Shown here piece after piece: positions 6,052 to 10,797 of a DNA stretch of 10,797 nucleotides. Source of the stretch: DATFYI01 sp035315125. Lineage in GTDB: Bacteria; Chloroflexota; Anaerolineae; Anaerolineales; Anaerolineaceae. The stretch lies in contig DATFYI010000054.1 in NCBI GenBank assembly GCA_035315125.1, positions 1 to 10,797 on the forward strand, given 5' to 3'. A model generated the notes under the pieces. That model ran no database searches. It had not been told where the DNA came from and saw nothing but the letters and a program-made list of their open reading frames with translations. Each line of letters opens with the position of its first letter. The stretch's first letter is position 1. The position numbers and the translations under genes are program-made.

Positions 6052-7917
6052 ATGATTCCAACTGTCCCTCCCATCCTGGCGGCCTTCCTGGTGCTCGTAT
6101 TACCAGGCTGGGCAGTGCTGGCCTGGCTTCCGCCTGCTGGCCGGGATGGTTTAGAACAGCTAGCTGATGCGGTTGGTACCAGTATCGCCTTGACTGCCCT
6201 GGCAGCCGAGCTGGCATTTTTTATCCGGTTCAAATTTACCGAAGAAACACTGCTGGTGCTTTACGGACTGGCGATATTGGCGGCCCTGGTGGGCAGCTTG
6301 TGGCAAGCGATCCACTGGCATTGGAGCTGGAACTGGTTGACCCCGATCGGTTTGAGCATCTTGGGCGGCCTGCTGGTCTGGCGTTTCTACCAGGCACGCG
6401 CCCTGGTGTTGCCTGCCTGGGTTGATTCAGTCCACCATGTATTGGTCATCCGTAAGATTTTAGAAAGCGGTGGTCTGCCGGCCGATTTAAATCCTTACCT
6501 GAATGTGCCGTTCTTTTATCATTATGCTTTTCATCTGGTAACCGCCGTATTTGCAGCATTGACCCATTGGCAACCCGCCCAGGCGGTGCTCTGGCTGGGT
6601 CAGGTCATCAATGCATTGGTAGCACTGGCGGTCTACCGCCTGGGAAAAGCGCTTGGACTCGACCGGTTTCGCGCTGGGCTGGCGGCTGTTTTGGTAGGTT
6701 TTGTATTGCAAATGCCGGCCTACTACCTGAGCTGGGGACGCTACACTCTGTTGATCGGTTTGCTTATGTTACCGTTGGCGATGGCTGCAGCAGTAAATGT
6801 GGCCAACCCGCCAGTCGAAAGCGCTGATAATCAAGAATCTCACAGTGATCAAGAAATAGCAAATAAGATAGGGAGTTGGATTCGACTGACCCTATTGGCT
6901 GCCGGTGTTTGCCTGGCCCATTATCTGGCAGGGTTGCTGCTGGTCATGTTTTTATTCGTCCTGTATCTTGAAATGGGGCTTCGAAAACGCAATTTTGTAC
7001 CCCAATGGGATCTGGTGATCTCGGCCGGTCTGGGTGGGCTGCTGGTTGCGCCCTGGCTATGGCGGGTATGGGAGTATGGCAGTCACCTGGCAAAAGTCAC
7101 GGTGGCCTTGCCGCAACAGCAAACCGCCCTGCAGTACCTTAACTATGCATTTTCCCTGCTCGGACCGTTTCGCAATCATGTCATGATGGCGCTGGCCGCC
7201 ATAGGGCTAGCCTGGGCGTTTACACGACCAGCTTTGAGACGGCTGGCCATCTGGACGACGCTATTGGTGCTTTTGGCGATACCCTGGGGAATCCAGTTCA
7301 ACCCATTCCGTCCTGATCAAGTAGCCATCATCCTGTTTTTACCGGCCGCGTTACTGGCGGCCGAGCTATTGGCCTCAGCAGGCGATGCATTAGCGAAAAA
7401 GTGGAGACCGCTGGCCGGGAAACTCACTCTGGCGTTGGCCGTCGTAGGCCTAGTCGGCTGGGGTCTGGTTCAAACCGGCGATATCCTCAATAATGGGGCA
7501 ATCCTGGCAACTGAGGCAGATCTTAACGCCATCCAATGGATCAAAGAAAATACACCGCAGCAGGCCCGATTTTTCATTAATGCAACCTTCTGGCAGACAG
7601 GTTCCTACCGCGGTGTTGATGGGGGTTACTGGTTGGAGACACTGGCCGGACGCTGGACTTTGGTACCACCTGCCATGTATGGTTGGGGAACGCACCAGCA
7701 GATCGGCCAGGTCAACAACTGGGCGAAGCGCGCCAGTGCACTGGCGGGTTGCACGGATGATTTTTGGGCTCTCATTCAGGAAACCGGCAGCCAATATGTT
7801 TATGTTAAACAAGGCGCCGGTAAACTGCAGCCCGACGAATTGAATTCCTGCGCCGGTCTGATTGTTATATACCGTAAACAGGGCGTGTATATTTACCAGG
7901 TAGTTGGCCCAGGATGA
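6052..7917 (+). CDS. Polytopic membrane protein of unknown function, GT-C glycosyltransferase-like
   Basis: A 621-residue integral membrane protein that I cannot name. I count about 13-14 hydrophobic segments (near 5-26, 42-60, 66-85, 97-113, 153-172, 178-196, 207-223, 231-250, 279-306, 320-338, 376-391, 398-415, 423-443, 455-473), then a soluble tail of about 145 residues. A loop after the fourth segment has 'WVDSVHHVLVIRKILESGG' (123-141) followed by 'FFYHYAFH' (154-161). An acidic/His loop followed by an aromatic-His helix recalls the lipid-linked-sugar GT-C transferases and related uncharacterised families. The tail's 'ADLNAIQWIKENTP' (489-502) is also typical of such proteins. Role in envelope glycan transfer is an inference. 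A hydrophilic, A+T-richer stretch (255-274) forms one loop. ATG 6052 is chosen over the in-frame TTG at 6028 because it puts a hydrophobic segment near the N-terminus; GGGG at 6045-6048 is a poor, close ribosome site. It stands alone between rpoD and the nuo operon. Confidence 0.8.
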   Translation: MIPTVPPILAAFLVLVLPGWAVLAWLPPAGRDGLEQLADAVGTSIALTALAAELAFFIRFKFTEETLLVLYGLAILAALVGSLWQAIHWHWSWNWLTPIGLSILGGLLVWRFYQARALVLPAWVDSVHHVLVIRKILESGGLPADLNPYLNVPFFYHYAFHLVTAVFAALTHWQPAQAVLWLGQVINALVALAVYRLGKALGLDRFRAGLAAVLVGFVLQMPAYYLSWGRYTLLIGLLMLPLAMAAAVNVANPPVESADNQESHSDQEIANKIGSWIRLTLLAAGVCLAHYLAGLLLVMFLFVLYLEMGLRKRNFVPQWDLVISAGLGGLLVAPWLWRVWEYGSHLAKVTVALPQQQTALQYLNYAFSLLGPFRNHVMMALAAIGLAWAFTRPALRRLAIWTTLLVLLAIPWGIQFNPFRPDQVAIILFLPAALLAAELLASAGDALAKKWRPLAGKLTLALAVVGLVGWGLVQTGDILNNGAILATEADLNAIQWIKENTPQQARFFINATFWQTGSYRGVDGGYWLETLAGRWTLVPPAMYGWGTHQQIGQVNNWAKRASALAGCTDDFWALIQETGSQYVYVKQGAGKLQPDELNSCAGLIVIYRKQGVYIYQVVGPG

Positions 7918-7921
7918 TTTC

Positions 7922-7950
7922 TGGCAATGTTCTGGTTGTGAAATTTGCCA
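7922..7950. repeat. 6-bp inverted repeat overlapping the nuo -35 box
   Basis: TGGCAA (7922-7927) and TTGCCA (7945-7950) are exact reverse complements with a 17-base separation. The right arm is the -35 box of the nuo promoter. The arms are 23 bases apart, about two helical turns, so an operator is conceivable. Six-base arms also arise easily by chance. Confidence 0.2.
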
Positions 7951-7973
7951 CGACAAAAAACCTGTGATATACT
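7945..7973 (+). promoter_or_regulatory. Predicted sigma70-type promoter of the nuo operon
   Basis: -35 box TTGCCA (7945-7950), a 17-base spacer, and -10 box TATACT (7968-7973) preceded by TG at 7965-7966 (extended -10). Transcription would start near 7980, leaving about 33 bases before nuoA. It is the best-formed promoter in the window together with the dnaG one, and marks nuoA as the first gene of the operon. Confidence 0.75.
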
Positions 7974-8012
7974 AAATGCGAAATTCAGACTATATATGTA
8001 GGGATTATAAAC

Positions 8013-8369
8013 TTGTTAACTGCCTACATTCCAATTGCGATCCTGATCGGCCTTGCCGTAATACTGGGTTTCCTGGTCATTGGTATTGGTGTGCTTTTTG
8101 GGCCCCGCCGGCCCACCTACCGCAAGTCGCAGCCCTACGAATCGGGTATGGAACCTTATGGCCCGGGCACCCGTCGAATGTCAGTGCGCTATTATTTGGT
8201 GGCAGTCCTGTTTATATTATTCGATATCGAGGTGATCTTTTTCCTGCCATGGGCAGTCGTTTTCCGTAAATTGGGAACCGCTGGTCTGGTGGGAATGTTG
8301 CTGTTTATTGGTGTGTTGTTAGTGGGCTATATTTATGCCTGGAAAAAAGGAGCCCTGGAATGGGAATAG
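8013..8369 (+). CDS. nuoA: NADH-quinone oxidoreductase subunit A
   Basis: Small membrane subunit of respiratory complex I, at the junction between the peripheral arm and the membrane arm. At 118 residues it has the usual length. Three hydrophobic segments are visible (about 5-29, 60-82, 89-110). The family signature 'PYESG' (41-45) lies in the long first loop, and the second helix contains the typical acidic pair in 'LFDIEVIFFLPW' (D71, E73). The start is TTG at 8013, supported by AGGGA at 8000-8004 eight bases upstream; no in-frame ATG fits the N-terminal helix better. It is the first gene after the predicted nuo promoter and its last 10 bases overlap nuoB, indicating translational coupling. 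Confidence 0.95.
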   Translation: MLTAYIPIAILIGLAVILGFLVIGIGVLFGPRRPTYRKSQPYESGMEPYGPGTRRMSVRYYLVAVLFILFDIEVIFFLPWAVVFRKLGTAGLVGMLLFIGVLLVGYIYAWKKGALEWE

Positions 8370-8842
8370 AGCAAAAGACCGGTAATATGGGTATAGTGAC
8401 CGCCAGGCTCGAAGATGCAGTAAACTGGTCGCGCACAAATTCCATGTGGCCGATGTTATTTGGCCTGGCTTGCTGTGCAATTGAAATGATGTCGGCCCAG
8501 GCCTCGAATTATGATATGAGCCGGTTTGGCATGGAATTGATGCGGGCCAGCCCGCGCCAATCGGATCTGATGATTGTGGCAGGACGTGTAAGCCGTAAAA
8601 TGGCGCCGGTGCTGCGCCAGTTGTACGACCAGATGCCGGACCCCAAGTGGGTCATCGCCATGGGTGACTGCGCCGCTTGCGGTGGCGTTTTTAACAATTA
8701 TGCGATTCTACAAGGGGTTGATGAAATAGTACCGGTTGATGTTTATGTGGCTGGCTGCCCGCCACGCCCAGAATCTCTAATTCATGGAATTCTCACACTG
8801 CACGAGAAAGTACATCAGGAAAAACTGAAAGACTGGGCATGA
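8360..8842 (+). CDS. nuoB: NADH-quinone oxidoreductase subunit B (N2 cluster subunit)
   Basis: Peripheral-arm subunit that carries 4Fe-4S cluster N2, the last electron carrier before quinone. It has 160 residues, the normal size. The adjacent cysteines C38/C39 in 'GLACCAIEMM', C104 in 'MGDCAACGG' and C133 in 'AGCPPRPE' are the four expected N2 ligands. C107, three residues after C104, is an additional cysteine where many homologues have Ser or Thr. The start ATG at 8360 overlaps the nuoA end and follows a strong AAAGGAG (8346-8352) seven bases upstream. Together with NuoC and NuoD it forms the connecting module around the quinone site. Confidence 0.97.
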   Translation: MGIEQKTGNMGIVTARLEDAVNWSRTNSMWPMLFGLACCAIEMMSAQASNYDMSRFGMELMRASPRQSDLMIVAGRVSRKMAPVLRQLYDQMPDPKWVIAMGDCAACGGVFNNYAILQGVDEIVPVDVYVAGCPPRPESLIHGILTLHEKVHQEKLKDWA

Positions 8843-8865
8843 TTTAATGAAATGAGTAGGGCGAA

Positions 8866-8895
8866 GAGAGAGAACCCCCTTGCAGGTTCTCTCTC
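8866..8895 (+). other. 11-bp perfect hairpin in the nuoB-nuoC gap
   Basis: GAGAGAGAACC (8866-8876) pairs exactly with GGTTCTCTCTC (8885-8895) around an 8-base loop. No T run follows, so it is not a standard intrinsic terminator. Inside an operon such a structure could stabilise the nuoA-nuoB part of the message, serve as a processing site, or be one copy of a dispersed palindromic repeat. The pairing is directly visible; function is unknown. Confidence 0.6.
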
Positions 8896-8911
8896 CTGGT
8901 AGTGGACCTGC
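8882..8911 (+). other. Alternative hairpin, mutually exclusive with the 8866-8895 stem
   Basis: GCAGGTTC (8882-8889) can pair with GGACCTGC (8904-8911), seven Watson-Crick pairs plus one T-G wobble, around a 14-base loop. It uses bases 8885-8889, which the stronger upstream hairpin also needs, so the two cannot form together. The first stem is longer and should win at equilibrium. A switching role is speculative. Confidence 0.3.
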
Positions 8912-8983
8912 CGGGCGCAAATTTTACCGGACACATGCATTGATCCGCACTCTGTTCGGTTGATAGAAAAGATAATGCTTGGA

Positions 8984-8987
8984 AGGA
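8984..8987 (+). promoter_or_regulatory. Shine-Dalgarno site fixing the nuoC start
   Basis: AGGA at 8984-8987, within GGAAGGAAAG, sits eight bases before ATG 8996. This decides against the longer frame from TTG 8960 and the in-frame ATG at 8975, which have no comparable site. Confidence 0.75.
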
Positions 8988-8995
8988 AAGATGCA

Positions 8996-9511
8996 ATGGA
9001 TGAACTTATCAAGGCAGCCGTTACACTCTTACAAAAGCGCTATAACATCCAGGTTGAAGAGTTTCGAGGGGAAACGAGCCTGCTCGTGAGCGCAGAGTAT
9101 CATGTAGAAGCAGCGCGTACCTTACGAGATGAATTTGAATTCAATATGTTGCTGGATGAAACAGCGGTAGATTATTTCCCTCAGGAAAATCCCCGCTTTC
9201 AAATCGTCTATCACCTATATTCTATGGCTCACCAGCAGGTGCTGCGGGTACGTGTGCCGGCCGTAGATGGCAACCAGCCTTCAATTCAGACGCTTGAAAC
9301 GGTCTATCCCAATGCAAACTGGAAAGAACGTGAGATTTGGGACATGTTCGGCATTCACTTCAAAGGTCATTCGGATATGCGCCGTATTTTGATGCCCGAT
9401 GATTGGGAGGGTTATCCACTGCGGAAAGATTACCCATTGGGCTATGAAGAAGTTGAATTTACCTTTAATTTTGACGAGATCGATTTACGCAAACCACGCG
9501 GAGAACTATAG
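8996..9511 (+). CDS. nuoC: NADH-quinone oxidoreductase subunit C (30 kDa-type)
   Basis: Peripheral-arm subunit of complex I that packs against NuoD and NuoB. From ATG 8996 the protein has 171 residues, within the range for a separate NuoC. The 30-kDa signature lies at about 110-134, read as 'KEREIWDMFGIHFKGH' followed by 'DMRRILMPDDW', then 'YPLRKDYPL'. It is not fused to NuoD, unlike the NuoCD protein of E. coli. The start is chosen from a good ribosome site; an upstream TTG at 8960 would add 12 residues. Its distance from nuoB (153 bases) is exceptional for this operon, and the gap holds hairpin structures. nuoD follows after 45 bases. Confidence 0.95.
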   Translation: MDELIKAAVTLLQKRYNIQVEEFRGETSLLVSAEYHVEAARTLRDEFEFNMLLDETAVDYFPQENPRFQIVYHLYSMAHQQVLRVRVPAVDGNQPSIQTLETVYPNANWKEREIWDMFGIHFKGHSDMRRILMPDDWEGYPLRKDYPLGYEEVEFTFNFDEIDLRKPRGEL

Positions 9512-9556
9512 GTCGATTTTATTTGAATTTGTGGGTAAGCGGTTGGAGATTGGATT

Positions 9557-10786
9557 ATGGCAGAGGAACGTGATGTAGCTTTTGAAAAAATACGCCATCT
9601 GGTTTCTGAACGTGCCCTGACGGGTGAAACAATGTTGCTCAATATGGGCCCACAGCATCCCAGCACGCATGGAGTGCTCAGACTTCTGCTCGAGTTGGAT
9701 GGCGAAATTGTGGTAACCTGTATCCCCGATATCGGTTTCCTGCATACCGGTGTGGAAAAGAATATGGAATCGAAAACTTACCAGAAGGCCGAGGTAATGA
9801 CCGACCGTCTGGATTATTTGAACCCGATTGGCAATAACCTGGTGTATTGCCTGGCATTGGAGAAATTGCTCGAGCTGGATGTACCACCCCGCGCTCAAGT
9901 CATACGAGTGATTCTGGCCGAGTTAACCCGCCTAAATTCGCACCTGGTCTGGTTGGGTACATCTGCCCTGGACCTGGCTGCCATGTCCACCTTTCTATAT
10001 ACTTTTCGTGAACGTGAAATGCTGCTGGATATTTTTGAGCTGTGCTCAGGTCAACGCATGATGACGACTTTTGTAAGACCGGGTGGGTTATGGCGGGAGG
10101 TTCCGGTTGAATTTGAAGATGCCGTAAAGAACATCCTCAAGATCATGCCAAAACGCGTGGACGAGTATGAATCGCTCCTGACCAAAAATCCGTTATTCCT
10201 GGATCGTACCCGCGGGATAGGCGTCATTTCGCAAGAAGATTGTGTCCGCTGGGGTGGGTCTGGCCCGGTGCTGCGTGCTACAGGTCTGGCCTATGATTTG
10301 CGAAAAATGCGTCCTTATTCGGGCTACGAACAATATGACTTCGATATTCCCACTCGCACTGGCGGCGACATTAACGCACGCTATGAAGTCCGGGTTGCAG
10401 AAATGCGCCAATCCCTGCGGATCATCGAGCAAGCCTTAAAACGTTTACCCGGCGGTCCAGTCCGCAGCGATAATCGCAAATACGTGCCTCCGCCGCGCTC
10501 GGAGCTTGGAACCAGCATGGAAGCGCTCATCCACCACTTCAAACTTTGGACAGAGGGCTTTTCAGCGCCCAAAGGATCTGTTTACTCCGCGGTTGAAAGT
10601 CCACGCGGCGAATTAGGGGTCTATCTTGAAAGCGCTGGCGGGCCCAAGCCTTTCCGCGTTCATTTCAATACACCAACTTTTGCAAACCTGCAAATCATGC
10701 CTTTATTGACCCGTGGTCACTTTGTGGCGGATGTGGTGGGGATCATTGGCAGCATAGACATTGTCCTGGGAGATGCAGACCGTTGA
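9557..10786 (+). CDS. nuoD: NADH-quinone oxidoreductase subunit D (49 kDa-type)
   Basis: Complex I subunit that with NuoB forms the quinone-binding cavity. Complete at 409 residues. 'MGPQHPSTHGVLRLLLELDGE' spans 30-50. His38 and Tyr87 occupy the same numbering as the quinone-contacting His38 and Tyr87 of Thermus Nqo4, and Asp139 is also present. Other family blocks are 'GFLHTGVEKNME', 'AELTRLNSHLVWLGT', 'SPRGELGVYLESAGG' (348-362) and 'PFRVHFNTPTFANLQ'. The C-terminus 'IVLGDADR' matches the usual ending with an acidic-Arg tail. The four cysteines that hold nickel in related hydrogenase large subunits are absent, as expected for complex I. The ATG at 9557 follows GGAG (9545-9548) at eight bases. 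The stop TGA overlaps a likely start of the next gene. Confidence 0.97.
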   Translation: MAEERDVAFEKIRHLVSERALTGETMLLNMGPQHPSTHGVLRLLLELDGEIVVTCIPDIGFLHTGVEKNMESKTYQKAEVMTDRLDYLNPIGNNLVYCLALEKLLELDVPPRAQVIRVILAELTRLNSHLVWLGTSALDLAAMSTFLYTFREREMLLDIFELCSGQRMMTTFVRPGGLWREVPVEFEDAVKNILKIMPKRVDEYESLLTKNPLFLDRTRGIGVISQEDCVRWGGSGPVLRATGLAYDLRKMRPYSGYEQYDFDIPTRTGGDINARYEVRVAEMRQSLRIIEQALKRLPGGPVRSDNRKYVPPPRSELGTSMEALIHHFKLWTEGFSAPKGSVYSAVESPRGELGVYLESAGGPKPFRVHFNTPTFANLQIMPLLTRGHFVADVVGIIGSIDIVLGDADR

Positions 10787-10797
10787 ACGAGTTATTA
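10783..10797 (+). CDS. Probable start of the next nuo operon gene (cut by window end)
   Basis: TTG at 10783 overlaps the nuoD stop as TTGA and opens the frame L-N-E-L-L to the window end. GGGAG at 10768-10772 is ten bases upstream. Start-stop overlap of this kind is common in coupled operons, and more complex I genes are expected here. Five codons are too few to identify it. Confidence 0.3.

Noticed and set aside
7976..8269. 97-codon frame starting at ATG 7976 overlapping nuoA
   Set aside because: It overlaps the predicted transcription start and lies in another frame of nuoA, whose family signatures are clear. Composition (many Cys, Arg, Pro) looks like a shadow frame.
8852..8902. 16-codon frame MSRAKRENPLAGSLSW in the nuoB-nuoC gap
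   Set aside because: No ribosome site, and it is simply a reading through the hairpin repeat. Peptides of this kind are typical translations of palindromic repeats, so it is not called a gene.
8971..8976. GATAAT as a -10 box for a nuoC promoter
   Set aside because: No -35-like hexamer 16-18 bases upstream (8948-8953 is CACTCT), and no extended -10 TG.

Overview
The window reads as an ordinary chromosomal segment of a bacterium, most likely a Chloroflexota member of the Anaerolineae type. That assignment is an inference from several traits together: a single-chain alpha-beta glycyl-tRNA synthetase, a DnaG with a lineage-style insertion, an unusually built primary sigma factor, and a nuoA-B-C-D order with separate nuoC and nuoD. 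Base composition is moderate and looks even across the window. I see no transposase, integrase, phage gene, CRISPR array, tRNA or rRNA.

Left part (1-5996): the 3' portion of a fused glyQS gene, then dnaG (primase), then rpoD (primary sigma factor). Gly-tRNA synthetase, primase and major sigma factor also sit close together in Bacillus-type genomes, so this is an old information-processing neighbourhood. A well-formed promoter (TTGCAA, 17 bp, TATAAT) lies in the glyQS-dnaG gap. It is followed by a possible 13-codon leader ORF that begins at the predicted transcription start. rpoD has an extended -10 element placed so that its mRNA could be leaderless.

Middle (6052-7917): a large polytopic membrane protein with about 13-14 predicted membrane segments and a C-terminal soluble domain. 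It resembles GT-C type glycosyltransferases, but its function is not assigned. It is the only gene here without a clear role.

Right part (7918-10797): a strong promoter (TTGCCA, 17 bp, extended TATACT), then nuoA, nuoB, nuoC and nuoD of respiratory complex I. These encode one membrane subunit and the quinone-site/N2-cluster connecting module. A further gene probably starts at the very end, overlapping the nuoD stop codon. The 153-base nuoB-nuoC gap is unusual for this otherwise compact operon and holds an 11-bp perfect hairpin that competes with a second hairpin.

All protein-coding genes are on the + strand. No stretch over 300 bases lacks a gene; the gaps are 118, 55, 95, 153 and 45 bases. 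I did not find a convincing new biological system. The most checkable oddities are the nuoB-nuoC leader structures, the possible leaderless starts at dnaG and rpoD, and the unassigned membrane protein.
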